A DNA stretch of 35,235 nt from JAYZAP01 sp964645285 (GCA_964645285.1 CAZYDR010000034.1:1-35235); one strand, 5' to 3'. Counted from the first letter of the stretch, positions 1 to 9,177 are shown. The notes: a model not told the origin generated them from the letters alone. Made by a program: numbers and translations.

Positions 1-46
1 GCTGATATCGTCATCTTCTGGATCAATCAATGAGTCCTGAGCCTAA

Positions 47-2071
47 TTAGGCGCGGCTCACGGTCACTTCGACGCCATGGACGCTGGCGCTCTCACCCAT
101 GTCGGTCTTGATGCCCGGGTTGAGCACGTTGACGTTGGCGCGCGGGCCTTCGCGCTTGGGCCAGCGGCCCTTGTGGCTGAGGGCGACGCCCCGGGGAATG
201 ATGTCGCTGACCGCCACCACCAGCGCCAGGTTGCCGGTCTCGTTGGACAGGGTCACCGGGTCGCCGGCCTTGAGGCCGCGCTCGCTGGCGTCGTCCGGGT
301 GCAGCGCCACGGTGGCCTCGCCAAGTTGCTCGGTGACCTTCGGATCGTTGGCATAGGAATCGTTCATCAGCCACACGGATGCCGGCGACAACAGGCGCAG
401 GCGACCGTCCGCCGGGCGCGGGTCGGCGTGAGGCGTCGGCGTGCGCGGGTGACCGTCAGCCTCGGCACGGTCGCTGGCAATTTCGATTCGCCCGCTCGGT
501 GTGGGATAGACACCATCGGCAAAAGGCACGAACGGTTTGTCGAAGATCGCCACCGTGCCGACCTCTTTAAGGGCGCCGAAGCCGCCCTTGATGCCCATCT
601 GTGCCGCCATGGCATCAATCATCGTCCTATCGGGCTCAAACAGTTCAGGCTCTTCGAAGCCCATGGCCCTGGCCAGGCGGCGGAAAATCTCCTGGTTGGG
701 CAGGGCGTCGCCCATGGGTTCGGCCGCCTTGCCCTGGGCCGAGGCGGTGTAGTTGAAATAGGACGTGATGATGTCATCGAACTCGAGGAAGCTCGCCGCC
801 GGCAGCACGATATCGGCGTAGTCGGTGGTATCCGTGGGGAACAACTCGAGGACCACGGTAAACAGGTCGTCGCGGACCAGGGCCTTATGGAGCCGCTGTT
901 GTTGCGGGCCGGAGGCGGCGACATTCATGTTCCACGAGATAAAGGCGCGGGAGGCGGCGCCATCTTCCAGACGTTCGGCCAAATCCATATGGCTGACCGA
1001 CGGCACGTCGCCGCGCGCCAGGTGGGGCGCCGACAGGTAGTCGGAGTCGAGGCCGCGCTGGGACGAGCCGTTGAGGTAGTAGAACCCGGCACCGGGCTTG
1101 GCCATGTTGCCGGTGGCGGCGGACAGTACGGCGGCGGCGCGGAAGGCGTTGCCGCCCATGGGTTGGCGCTGCATGCCCTGACCGAGCCACAGCAGTGAGG
1201 GGCCCTTGCCGTAGGTCCGCGCGGCTTTCTCGATGAGCGCCGCCGGCACCCCGGTTGCGGCCTCGCCCCAGGCCGGGTTGCAGCGTTCGATCTCGCCCTC
1301 GATTTCATCCCAGCCCAGGGTATGGGCGGCGATGAAGGCTTCATCGAGCAGACCGTCGCGGCGGATGACGTGCAACAGGGCGAAGGCCAGGGCGGCGTCA
1401 CTGCCGGGGAACGGCTGCAGGTATAGATCGGCCTGCTCGGCGGTCGGATGGCGCACCGGGTCGATGACGATGACCGTACCCGGCGCTTCGCGCAGCCAAT
1501 ACTTGTGGGTATGGGGCGCCGAGGCGTGGGGATTAGCACCCCATACCACGATGCAGGCGGCGTCCTTGGCCTCGCGCGGATCGAACCCGACCGCCGAAGC
1601 GCCGAGGATATAGTCGAGCGCCACATGGCCGGCCGCATTGCAGATGCTGTCCGGGTCGACCTCGGTGGCGCCGAGACGATTGAAGAAGCGATCCGGGAAA
1701 CCGCCCGCCAACATTGAACAAGTGCCCGTGTAGTGGGCCTGAAGAATGGTCTCGGCGCCGCTGTCATCGGCGATCGCCGTGAGCTTGCCGGCCACGGTTC
1801 TGATAGCCTCATCCCAACTGATCGCTTCGAACTGGCCCGAACCTTCGGCGCCGGTCCGGCGCAGGGGCGTGGTTAGCCGTTCTTTGGGGTCGAGGAAGAC
1901 GCCGTTGTAGGCCAGGGCGCATTTGCCGCAGAGCGCGCCGCGGGACGCCGGGTGGTCGGGATCGCCCAGCACCTTGGTGATGTCGCCGCCGCGCTTGATG
2001 ACGACGATGCCGCAGGCGTCGTAGCAATCGCGCGGGCAGGTGGTGTGGACGAGTTCCTTGGTCCCGGGCAT
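47..2071 (-). CDS. Molybdopterin-dependent oxidoreductase (DMSO reductase superfamily)
   Basis: Predicted 674-residue bis-MGD molybdoenzyme carrying one N-terminal Fe-S cluster. Seen: Cys12, Cys16, Cys20 and Cys48 form the C-x3-C-x3-C-x27-C cluster-binding pattern of this superfamily. Cys144 (in DSICNAAG) sits where the Mo-ligand residue is expected, which would place it with the Cys-type members; this is inference. The C-terminal part (LMNDSYANDP, ALHPDDASERGL) matches the molydopterin dinucleotide-binding domain. There is no twin-arginine leader, so it is probably cytoplasmic. The ATG start has a GAGGA-type ribosome site about 9 nt upstream. No electron-transfer or membrane subunit is adjacent, so the substrate cannot be assigned; family members act on formate, thiosulfate/polysulfide and other compounds. 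It stands alone and is divergent from the following transporter gene. Confidence 0.9.
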   Translation of the reverse strand: MPGTKELVHTTCPRDCYDACGIVVIKRGGDITKVLGDPDHPASRGALCGKCALAYNGVFLDPKERLTTPLRRTGAEGSGQFEAISWDEAIRTVAGKLTAIADDSGAETILQAHYTGTCSMLAGGFPDRFFNRLGATEVDPDSICNAAGHVALDYILGASAVGFDPREAKDAACIVVWGANPHASAPHTHKYWLREAPGTVIVIDPVRHPTAEQADLYLQPFPGSDAALAFALLHVIRRDGLLDEAFIAAHTLGWDEIEGEIERCNPAWGEAATGVPAALIEKAARTYGKGPSLLWLGQGMQRQPMGGNAFRAAAVLSAATGNMAKPGAGFYYLNGSSQRGLDSDYLSAPHLARGDVPSVSHMDLAERLEDGAASRAFISWNMNVAASGPQQQRLHKALVRDDLFTVVLELFPTDTTDYADIVLPAASFLEFDDIITSYFNYTASAQGKAAEPMGDALPNQEIFRRLARAMGFEEPELFEPDRTMIDAMAAQMGIKGGFGALKEVGTVAIFDKPFVPFADGVYPTPSGRIEIASDRAEADGHPRTPTPHADPRPADGRLRLLSPASVWLMNDSYANDPKVTEQLGEATVALHPDDASERGLKAGDPVTLSNETGNLALVVAVSDIIPRGVALSHKGRWPKREGPRANVNVLNPGIKTDMGESASVHGVEVTVSRA

Positions 2072-2208
2072 GGCTCGTATTCCTCTTGAATATACTGGTT
2101 TGGCGCCAGCCTATCATTTCGCGCCAGCGGACCCAAGCCCGCGTGGAACCGGGCGCTATGCCGCCTGAGTTCGTGATATGTAGGGGCGATGCCACAACCG
2201 AATGACTA

Positions 2209-3141
2209 GTGATTATGCCCTCGGGATCAGACTCATCGGTCAACAACAACGCTGCCGCTACATCATCGCGCGCACCGCTGGTCGGCATCGCCTGCATGGT
2301 TGTCGGCGGCGCTCTGCTTACTCTCAACGACGCCGTGGTCAAGTGGCTGAGTGACGGTTACCCGGTCGGCGAGATCCTGTTCATTCGCGGCCTCTTTGTC
2401 TTCATCCCGGTCGGTCTTATCGCCTGGCGCATGGGCGGCATGTCGGCGCTGGCTATTCACCACATCGGGGCGCAGACCGTGCGGGCCGGACTGACGGTCG
2501 TTTCTACGGTGTTCTATCTGATTGCGCTCACGGTCATGCCCCTGGCCGATGTGGTTTCCATCGCCTTCGCCGGGCCGTTGTTCCTCACCGCCCTGGCCGT
2601 GCCCCTGTTGGGCGAGCCGGTGGGCTGGCGGCGCTGGTCGGCGGTACTGGTGGGCTTTGCCGGCATCCTGGTGATGTTCCGGCCGGGCAGCGAAACACTG
2701 CACTGGGTCGCGCTGCTGCCGCTGGTCGGTGCGCTGTTAAGCGCTGTCCGCGACATCATCACCCGGCGCCTGACAGCCACCGAGGCGGTCACTGAGACCT
2801 CGGTCGGCATCCTCTGCTACACCACTCTTGGCGTCACCCTGGCCGGACTGACCACGTTCATCATGGGATGGCGTATGCCGGCTCTCGGCGACATGGCGCT
2901 GCTGGTGCTGTCAGGATTTCTCATCGGCGCCGCCCAATACCTGCTCATCGAAGCTTTTCGCCTGGCCCAGGCCGGCCTGGGCGCGCCGTTCCGCTATGCC
3001 AACGTCATTTGGGCAGTGCTGTTCGGTTATCTCATATGGGGTGACCTGCCCGACCGCTGGATGCTCCTCGGCTCGACCCTGGTGATCGGCTCCGGCCTCT
3101 ACATCTTCCACCGCGAAATCCGCGTCAGGCGGCGGGCCTGA
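2209..3141 (+). CDS. EamA/DMT-family membrane transporter
   Basis: About 310 residues with ten hydrophobic segments and the two-fold EamA repeat (residues about 22-150 and 160-300), typical of drug/metabolite transporters of the inner membrane. Seen: the first half begins GGALLTLNDAVVKWLSDGYP and has the conserved end LLGEPVGWRRWSAVLVGFAG; the second half ends LIWGDLPDRWMLLGSTLVI. The family exports small metabolites, amino acids or S-adenosylmethionine, but the substrate here is unknown. The frame opens at GTG 2209; an in-frame ATG at 2215 is an equally good start. The last 17 nt overlap the 3' end of the convergent methyltransferase gene. Confidence 0.88.
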   Translation: MIMPSGSDSSVNNNAAATSSRAPLVGIACMVVGGALLTLNDAVVKWLSDGYPVGEILFIRGLFVFIPVGLIAWRMGGMSALAIHHIGAQTVRAGLTVVSTVFYLIALTVMPLADVVSIAFAGPLFLTALAVPLLGEPVGWRRWSAVLVGFAGILVMFRPGSETLHWVALLPLVGALLSAVRDIITRRLTATEAVTETSVGILCYTTLGVTLAGLTTFIMGWRMPALGDMALLVLSGFLIGAAQYLLIEAFRLAQAGLGAPFRYANVIWAVLFGYLIWGDLPDRWMLLGSTLVIGSGLYIFHREIRVRRRA

Positions 3142-3736
3142 CGATCAGTAGCTCGATGACGTCGTGATAGACGTAGCGGCAGTCTGTGAGTTCAAGGCCG
3201 CTGGCCGTGACGTGGCCCTTGGTGTCGCGGTCGAAGCCGGCGCCGTAGAGCCAGTTCACCCAGGGCGCCATGGCTTTCATGGCGGCGCGGCGCAGGGGTC
3301 TCTCCGAGAGGGTGTAGTCGAGCAGCCTGATCTCACCGCCCAGTTTGCAGATGCGCGCCAGTTCGGCCAGGGCCGGGCGCTGTAGATCATGATCGAGGAC
3401 GCAGAACAGGAAACTGGCGACCACCGTGTCGAAGTGATTGTCGGGAAAGCTGGTGGCGCAAACGTCGGCCTCGTGGAGTTCGACCGCGATTCCGCTCCGG
3501 TCCCGACGTTGGACGGCGCGTCGCAGCATGGCCGAGCTCAGATCGATGCCGGTCATTTCGCCATGGGCCGGGTAGAATGCCATGTTGCGCCCGGTGCCGA
3601 CGCCGGCGTCGAGCACCCGGCCGCTGATACCAGCGAACAGGTCTCGGCGAATCGACCGGTACCGTGTGTATTCAAAATAGAAGTCGAGCAGATCGTACCA
3701 ACCAGCGATCCGCTCATAGACGTCTCTTGTGGCCAT
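3125..3736 (-). CDS. Class I SAM-dependent methyltransferase (UbiE-like)
   Basis: 203-residue Rossmann-fold methyltransferase. Seen: SAM-binding motif I VLDAGVGTGR at residues 41-50, the acidic end of strand 2 in MTGIDLSSAM, motif III-like FDTVVASFLFCVL about residues 102-113, and a post-motif GGEIRLLDYTLS. The N-terminal YERIAGWYDLLDFYFEYTRY resembles UbiE/COQ5-like and phospholipid N-methyltransferase proteins, but the protein is shorter than UbiE and lacks its full signatures, so the acceptor substrate is not known. It overlaps the convergent transporter gene by 17 nt at its 3' end, leaving no room for a terminator between them. Confidence 0.85.
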   Translation of the reverse strand: MATRDVYERIAGWYDLLDFYFEYTRYRSIRRDLFAGISGRVLDAGVGTGRNMAFYPAHGEMTGIDLSSAMLRRAVQRRDRSGIAVELHEADVCATSFPDNHFDTVVASFLFCVLDHDLQRPALAELARICKLGGEIRLLDYTLSERPLRRAAMKAMAPWVNWLYGAGFDRDTKGHVTASGLELTDCRYVYHDVIELLIVRPAA

Positions 3737-3850
3737 GGCTGTGGTTTCTCTGATTTAACCCGAACCGCGCGCCCCGGCCTCGCCCGTGGCCAATATTATA
3801 ACGTCTCCGTCCGGCCCGTGGTAGCTTTTGCCAGGATCAATCAAACGGAC

Positions 3851-3857
3851 GAGGAGG
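3851..3857 (+). promoter_or_regulatory. Ribosome binding site deciding the RidA-family start
   Basis: GAGGAGG lies 6 nt upstream of ATG 3864. It is one of the strongest Shine-Dalgarno matches in the window and fixes the start at 3864 rather than at the in-frame codon at 3828. Confidence 0.85.
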
Positions 3858-3863
3858 CAGCCG

Positions 3864-4262
3864 ATGACCAAGCGGATCGAACTCAACCCGGGGTGGGCCT
3901 GGACCGAGAAAATCCGGGTGACGCCGGGGGTTCAGGTTGGCCATACGGTCTACACATCGGGCCAGGTGGCCTTCGCGCCCGACGGCAGCATCATCGGTGT
4001 CGGCGATGTGGCGGCTCAGTCCCGCGCCGTGCTCGACAACCTCCGCGCCGTGCTGGCCGAGGCCGGCGCCACCATGGACGACGTCGTGAAAATTCTGGTG
4101 TTTCTGATCGACGTGAAGGATTTTCCGGCCTTCGCCGCCGCCCGTGCCGAGGCCTTTCCCAACAAGATCCCGGCAAGCTCCGTGGTCGGCGCCCCGGCAT
4201 TCGCCCATCCGGACCTACTGGTCGAGGTTGAAGCCGTCGCGGTGATCGGCAGCGGCACCTGA
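3864..4262 (+). CDS. RidA/YjgF/YER057c family protein
   Basis: 132-residue protein of the Rid superfamily, which forms trimers and includes enamine/imine deaminases. Seen: VGHTVYTSGQVAFAPDGSI near residues 25-43, AQSRAVLDNLRAVLAEAG and the C-terminal LLVEVEAVAVIG, all in the standard order and total length. The Arg of archetypal RidA that salt-bridges the substrate carboxylate (in the PAR-S/T-x-V-E segment) is replaced: the sequence reads PASSVVGAP. By family knowledge this argues against classical 2-aminoacrylate deaminase activity and for another Rid subgroup. It lies 68 nt upstream of glnS in the same direction. Confidence 0.88.
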   Translation: MTKRIELNPGWAWTEKIRVTPGVQVGHTVYTSGQVAFAPDGSIIGVGDVAAQSRAVLDNLRAVLAEAGATMDDVVKILVFLIDVKDFPAFAAARAEAFPNKIPASSVVGAPAFAHPDLLVEVEAVAVIGSGT

Positions 4263-4330
4263 GGCGCGCGCTTTCCCATGCCCGGCTTTTGCCGTACAAG
4301 GGCGCGAACCAGAGACTGGGACCCGACACC

Positions 4331-6019
4331 ATGAGCGACAACGACACCACGACTGAAGACGACAGCGCGCGGGATTTCATCCGCGACATCGTCCGTGCCG
4401 ACCTCGACGCCGGCCGCGAAACCGAGGTGGTGACCCGTTTCCCGCCCGAGCCCAACGGCTATCTCCACATCGGCCATGCCAAGTCCATGTGCCTCAACTT
4501 CGGCGTCGCGGCCGAGTTCAGCGGTCGCTGTCATTTGCGCTTCGACGACACCAACCCGGTCAAGGAAGAGCACGAATATATCGACGCCATCGAGGAAGAC
4601 GTGCGCTGGATGGGTTTCGACTGGGGCAAATACCTGTACCACGCGTCGGACCATTTCGAGACCCTCTATGCCTGGGCCGTACACCTCATCGAGGGTGGCC
4701 ACGCCTATGTGGACGATCTGACCCCCGAGGAGATGCGCGAATACCGCGGCACCCTGACCGAGGCGGGCCGCAACAGTCCTTACCGCGAGCGCCCGGTAGC
4801 CGAGAGCCTGGATCTGTTCCGCCGCATGCGAGCCGGTGAGTTTGATAACGGCGCCCGGGTGCTGCGCGCCAGGATCGACATGGCGTCGGGCAACATGAAC
4901 ATGCGTGATCCGGTGATCTACCGCATCCTTCATGCCAATCACCCGCGCACCGGCGACGCCTGGTGCATTTATCCGACCTACGATTTCGCCCACGGCCAGT
5001 CGGACGCCATCGAGGGGGTCACCCATTCCCTTTGTACCCTTGAGTTCGAGGACCACCGGCCGCTCTATGACTGGTGCGTGGCCAATCTACCGGTGGCGCA
5101 TGTGCCGAAGCAGTATGAGTTTGCCCGACTCAATCTGACCCACACGGTGCTGTCCAAGCGTTGCCTCATCCAGTTCGTCGAGGAGGGCGTGGTCAACGGT
5201 TGGGACGACCCGCGCATGCCGACCATCAGCGGCCTGCGCCGGCGCGGCGTGCCGGCGGCGGCGATCCGTGATTTTTGTGGTCGCATCGGCGTCGCCAAGT
5301 CGGGAAATATGATCGAGATCGCGTTGCTCGAACATTGCATTCGCGAGCTGTTGAACAAAACCGCCGAGCGCCGCATGGCCGTCCTGCGCCCCCTCAAGGT
5401 GGTTATCGACAACTACCCAGAAGGCGTGGGCGAGACCTTGACCGCAATCAACAATCCAGGCGACCCGGACGCCGGCAGCCGCCAGGTTCCGTTCGGGCGC
5501 GAGCTCTGGGTTGAGCGCGAGGACTTCATGGAGGACCCGCCGAAGAAGTTCTTCCGCCTGTCGCCGGGCCGCGAGGTGCGTCTGCGTTACGCCTACTTCA
5601 TTACCTGCAACGAGGTCGTCAAGGATCCGTCCGGCGAGGTGGTCGAGCTGCGCTGCACCTACGATCTGGGAACCAAGGGCGGCAACGCACCCGACGGCCG
5701 CAAGGTCAAGGCGACGCTGCACTGGGTCTCGGCGACCCATGCGGTGACGGCGGAAGTCAGGCTCTACGATCACCTGTTCGCCGTGCCCGAACCCGGCGCT
5801 GATGGCGATATTCTCGATGACCTCAACCCGGATTCACTCACCGTGCTCGATGACAGCAAGCTGGAGCCCGCCCTGGCGGGCACCAACTCAAGCGAGCCGG
5901 TGCAGTTCGAGCGCCAGGGCTATTTCTGTCTCGACCCGGACGCCACGCCCGATCACCCGGTGTTCAACCGCACGGTCGGTCTGCGTGACAGTTGGGCGCG
6001 GATGCAAAAGAGCAAGTAA
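4331..6019 (+). CDS. glnS: Glutaminyl-tRNA synthetase
   Basis: Charges tRNA-Gln with glutamine in the cytoplasm. Seen: 562 residues, close to the 554 of E. coli GlnRS; the class I HIGH motif at residues 46-49 inside PPEPNGYLHIGHAKSMCLNFG; the KMSKS-equivalent VLSKR at about 273-277, followed by GWDDPRMPTISGLRRRG, which is diagnostic for GlnRS over GluRS; and a C-terminal anticodon-binding beta-barrel region (RQVPFGRELWVEREDFME onward). The ATG at 4331 is preferred; an in-frame TTG at 4289 would add 14 unrelated residues. There is no YqeY-type C-terminal extension. The TAA stop overlaps the next ATG by one base, so glnS is probably translationally coupled to the exporter downstream. Confidence 0.97.
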   Translation: MSDNDTTTEDDSARDFIRDIVRADLDAGRETEVVTRFPPEPNGYLHIGHAKSMCLNFGVAAEFSGRCHLRFDDTNPVKEEHEYIDAIEEDVRWMGFDWGKYLYHASDHFETLYAWAVHLIEGGHAYVDDLTPEEMREYRGTLTEAGRNSPYRERPVAESLDLFRRMRAGEFDNGARVLRARIDMASGNMNMRDPVIYRILHANHPRTGDAWCIYPTYDFAHGQSDAIEGVTHSLCTLEFEDHRPLYDWCVANLPVAHVPKQYEFARLNLTHTVLSKRCLIQFVEEGVVNGWDDPRMPTISGLRRRGVPAAAIRDFCGRIGVAKSGNMIEIALLEHCIRELLNKTAERRMAVLRPLKVVIDNYPEGVGETLTAINNPGDPDAGSRQVPFGRELWVEREDFMEDPPKKFFRLSPGREVRLRYAYFITCNEVVKDPSGEVVELRCTYDLGTKGGNAPDGRKVKATLHWVSATHAVTAEVRLYDHLFAVPEPGADGDILDDLNPDSLTVLDDSKLEPALAGTNSSEPVQFERQGYFCLDPDATPDHPVFNRTVGLRDSWARMQKSK

Positions 6020-6645
6020 TGGACCCGGTCCTCTGGATGGTCTACGCGGTGGCTACGGTCGGCCTGTCCCTGACGCCGGGACCCAACGGCCTGCTCTCCA
6101 TAACCCACGGCATGCGATTCGGCGCGCGGCGCACGGTGGCGACCATCTGCGGCGCCATCACCGGTTTCCTCGTGGTGATCGCCGCTTCAATGGCCGGCAT
6201 GGGGGCGCTGCTGGCGGCCTCCGAGACCGCCTTCACCATTGCCAAATGGATTGGCGCGGCCTATCTGGTCTATCTCGGCATCAATACTTGGCGCGCCCCC
6301 CCGCCCGACATCACGGCCGGTGAGGGTCCGGCTTCGGACCTCGACAGCACACCCTGGAAACTATGCAGCCAGGGCTTCCTGGTCGCCGTATCCAATCCCA
6401 AGGCGCTGATTTTCTTTGCCGCCTTCCTGCCCCAGTTCATGGACCCGGCGGCGTCCTGGTTGATCCAGTTCATCATCATGGGCGCCACCTTCGCCGTCAT
6501 CGAATCGATCTACGAGATCACCCTGGCCGGCACCGCCCAAAAAGTCGCCCCGTGGATCGGCGCCAACGGCCGCTGGTTCAACCGCATCGCCGGCGGCACC
6601 TTCGTCGGTATCGGCGGTATTTTGGCGACGGTGAATCGGGGGTAG
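6019..6645 (+). CDS. LysE/RhtB-family amino-acid exporter
   Basis: 208-residue inner-membrane protein with about six hydrophobic segments. Seen: the family signature near the N-terminus, TVGLSLTPGPNGLLSITHGMRFGARR (compare the TPGPN of RhtB/LysE proteins), WIGAAYLVYLGI about residues 76-87, and FLVAVSNPKALIFFAAFLPQF, the conserved second-half motif. The family effluxes basic amino acids, homoserine, threonine and similar compounds; the substrate here is not evident. Its ATG overlaps the glnS stop in TAATG, which suggests co-translation. It ends only 5 nt before the convergent fusion gene. Confidence 0.9.
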   Translation: MDPVLWMVYAVATVGLSLTPGPNGLLSITHGMRFGARRTVATICGAITGFLVVIAASMAGMGALLAASETAFTIAKWIGAAYLVYLGINTWRAPPPDITAGEGPASDLDSTPWKLCSQGFLVAVSNPKALIFFAAFLPQFMDPAASWLIQFIIMGATFAVIESIYEITLAGTAQKVAPWIGANGRWFNRIAGGTFVGIGGILATVNRG

Positions 6646-6650
6646 ACGCC

Positions 6651-9026
6651 CTATAGCTCGCTGATGACCTCGTCGAGAGCCTTGATCAGGTAGTCGGCGT
6701 TGTCGGGCTTGAAGACCATGGGCGGGCGGATTTTGAGGACGTTATTGTTGTAGCCCTCGCGGCCGACCAGCACGCCCTTGTCCTTCATGCCATTGATGAC
6801 CCGCTTGGTTTCTTCCCGGGCCGGCTCCTGGGTGGTGCGGTCGCGGACCATCTCGACCCCGGCAATCATGCCGGTGCCGCGGACGTCGCCGATAATGGCG
6901 TGGCGCTGGGCCAGGACTTGCAGGCCGCGGCGCAGGTAGTCGCCGGTCTCCACGGCATTTTTCAACAGTTCCTCGTCCTCGATAACGTCGAGCACGGCGC
7001 TGCCCGCGGCGCAGGCCACCGGGTTGCCGCCGAAGGTGCTGAAGTAGCCGGTCTTCTCGGTGAACGAGCCGAGGATTTCCGGCGTGGTGACGACCGCGCC
7101 GAGCGCCAAACCGCCGCCGATGGGTTTGCCCAGGGTGATGATTTCGGCCTCGACGCCATGGGTCTGACAGCCCCACATATGGCTGCCCATACGGCCGAAA
7201 CCGGCCTGGACCTCGTCGGCCATGAAGACGCCGCCGGCGGCGCGGACCTTCGCCACAATCAGTTGGAGATAGCCGTCGGGCACATTGATGATGCCGTGAT
7301 TGACGAAGGACGGATCGATCATCACCGTGGCCACGCCGTAGCCCGCTTCGTCGAGCTCGGCGATGGCCCGGTCGATGTCGGCGGCGTAGCGCTCGGCTGC
7401 GTCGTCGCCGCGGAACTCGCCGCGATAGGTGTCCGGCGTAATGATGGTACGGATATGGGGTGGAATTTCGCTTTCCGGCATCTCCGACGGCGAGAACGCG
7501 TGAATGGCGTCGGTGCCGCCATGGTAGGCCTTCTCGAGAACAATGGCCCCTGATTTGTCGGTGTGCGCCTTGGCCATGCGCCAGCCGATGTCGTTGGCCT
7601 CGCTGCCCGAATTGACGAACACGCTGGAGCGCGGCCCGTCGGGAATGGTCGCCGCCAAGCGCTCCGCATAGTCGAGAATATTGCCGTAGACGTAGCGCGT
7701 GTTGGTGCACAGGGCGGCGTATTGCCGGCTGATGGCGCGCAGCACGTGAGGGTGGGAGTGGCCCACGTGGGGGACGTTGTTGTAGGCGTCGAGAAAGGAT
7801 CGCCCGGTGGCGTCGGTGAGCCAGATGCCCTCGCCCTTTATCATGTGGAGCGGCCGGTCGTAGAACATGTACTGGTTCGGCCCCAGCAGCCCACGGCGGC
7901 GCTCGATCATGTCATCAAGCACCGCGTCGGCCTCGGCCTGGTCGACCTCGCCGGGTTGCGGGCAATAGGGCGGGAACTTGAGGGCGAGCCGTAGGCGCGC
8001 GCGGGTCTCTTCGCGGCCGACCGCGAGAATCCTGTCCAGGGCCGCCCCGAAACCCACCACGTATTGTTCAAGGTCGTCGGTCGGGCCAATGGGATTGGCG
8101 ATGCGCCAGTTGCAGATGACAAACTCGGTGGCAATCCGGGCGATGATGAGGTCATAGATCAGGTCGACCTCCTCGGCCTCCAGGGAGGTGACATCATCGA
8201 AGCCCAGGACGATCTGGCAAAATGCGGTAATCGGGTCGTCCACATGATGGGAGACGCCGGCTGCGGCGATGGCCACGTCACAGACCAGCGGTGCGTGAAC
8301 TATATCGCCGTAATCGATAATGCCGGCGATCTGCTCGTGATCGTCTTCCGTCACCAGAATGTTCGATGAATGGACGTCGTTATGAATGATTTGCCAGCGC
8401 AGGTCGCCCAGACGGGGAAAAATCTCGCTGGTGAAGTGGTCGATGATGCCTTCCATGAGTTGACGCTGATCGGCGTCCTTGATGGCGCTGGTGTTGTGGC
8501 GCAGTTCGGGGACGCGCTTCAGGTCCCACAACAAGACGTGGTCGCCCGAGGGATGGAAGAAGCTGCGCAGCGATTTGCCAAGCTGGGCCGTGGTGGCGCC
8601 GAGGGCGCGCAGCAGTTTGGGCGTCAGGGTCACGTCACCGAGATCGATGCCGGGCATGTAGCTCAACACCCGGACGATGTGGGGCTTGCCGTCGGCGTCT
8701 TCGATGATGTCGCTCAAGGCGCCGTCTTTGGTACGGATGACGCGCGGCACCGGCAATTCGGGATTGCGCGTCTCCACATGGGCCAGGGCCTGGTGCTGCA
8801 TGTCGAGGACGCCCGGGTCTTCGTCGCTGTTGGCGAATTTGAGCACATAGGCGGGGCCGTCCGAATTGCTGATGCGATAATTCTGGTCGCGCTCGCTGTA
8901 GAGCCGTTTGAACTCGCCCTCGATACCGTATAGCTCGCGCGCGACCCGGGCGGCGTCCTCGGCGGTGAAAGTGGGGACGTCGCTGTCGAGGAACTTGATG
9001 TTTTCGCCGCCGGTGGAATCGCTCAT
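6651..9026 (-). CDS. Fused APH-type kinase and class-III PLP aminotransferase/phospho-lyase
   Basis: 791-residue two-enzyme fusion. Residues about 25-345 form an aminoglycoside-phosphotransferase/hydroxylysine-kinase-like domain: catalytic loop HNDVHSSN at 215-222 and Mg-binding IDYGD at 237-241. Residues about 375-791 form a class-III PLP enzyme: NSGSEAND at 472-479, DEVQAGFGR at 604-612 and PLP lysine 634 in TLGKPIGGG. In vertebrates the separate enzymes hydroxylysine kinase and AGXT2L-type phospho-lyases act in sequence on hydroxylysine or phosphoethanolamine, so a kinase that feeds an attached lyase is a sensible inference. The lyases usually have GNGHP/GNGMP after the lysine while this protein has GGGLA, so simple transamination remains possible. 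Substrate unknown. No peptidase-like middle domain is present. Confidence 0.9.
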   Translation of the reverse strand: MSDSTGGENIKFLDSDVPTFTAEDAARVARELYGIEGEFKRLYSERDQNYRISNSDGPAYVLKFANSDEDPGVLDMQHQALAHVETRNPELPVPRVIRTKDGALSDIIEDADGKPHIVRVLSYMPGIDLGDVTLTPKLLRALGATTAQLGKSLRSFFHPSGDHVLLWDLKRVPELRHNTSAIKDADQRQLMEGIIDHFTSEIFPRLGDLRWQIIHNDVHSSNILVTEDDHEQIAGIIDYGDIVHAPLVCDVAIAAAGVSHHVDDPITAFCQIVLGFDDVTSLEAEEVDLIYDLIIARIATEFVICNWRIANPIGPTDDLEQYVVGFGAALDRILAVGREETRARLRLALKFPPYCPQPGEVDQAEADAVLDDMIERRRGLLGPNQYMFYDRPLHMIKGEGIWLTDATGRSFLDAYNNVPHVGHSHPHVLRAISRQYAALCTNTRYVYGNILDYAERLAATIPDGPRSSVFVNSGSEANDIGWRMAKAHTDKSGAIVLEKAYHGGTDAIHAFSPSEMPESEIPPHIRTIITPDTYRGEFRGDDAAERYAADIDRAIAELDEAGYGVATVMIDPSFVNHGIINVPDGYLQLIVAKVRAAGGVFMADEVQAGFGRMGSHMWGCQTHGVEAEIITLGKPIGGGLALGAVVTTPEILGSFTEKTGYFSTFGGNPVACAAGSAVLDVIEDEELLKNAVETGDYLRRGLQVLAQRHAIIGDVRGTGMIAGVEMVRDRTTQEPAREETKRVINGMKDKGVLVGREGYNNNVLKIRPPMVFKPDNADYLIKALDEVISEL

Positions 9027-9177
9027 GCCAATTCTCGCGCCGAGGCGCGCTCCTGAAAATGAATGGCCGGCATGCTAGCCGTACAGTTACTGCTTTCCAA
9101 GCCTTGCGTCATCGTTGACCGCCAAGGCGTTCTGGTCTTAGCTGGCGCCTCGTTTGGTACCCGCAGGAGACGCTTAA

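Noticed and set aside
41..52. Perfect 12-bp palindrome GCCTAATTAGGC at the end of the molybdoenzyme gene
   Set aside because: It is too short to be a terminator stem with a loop, has no T-run, and includes the stop codon; chance is adequate.
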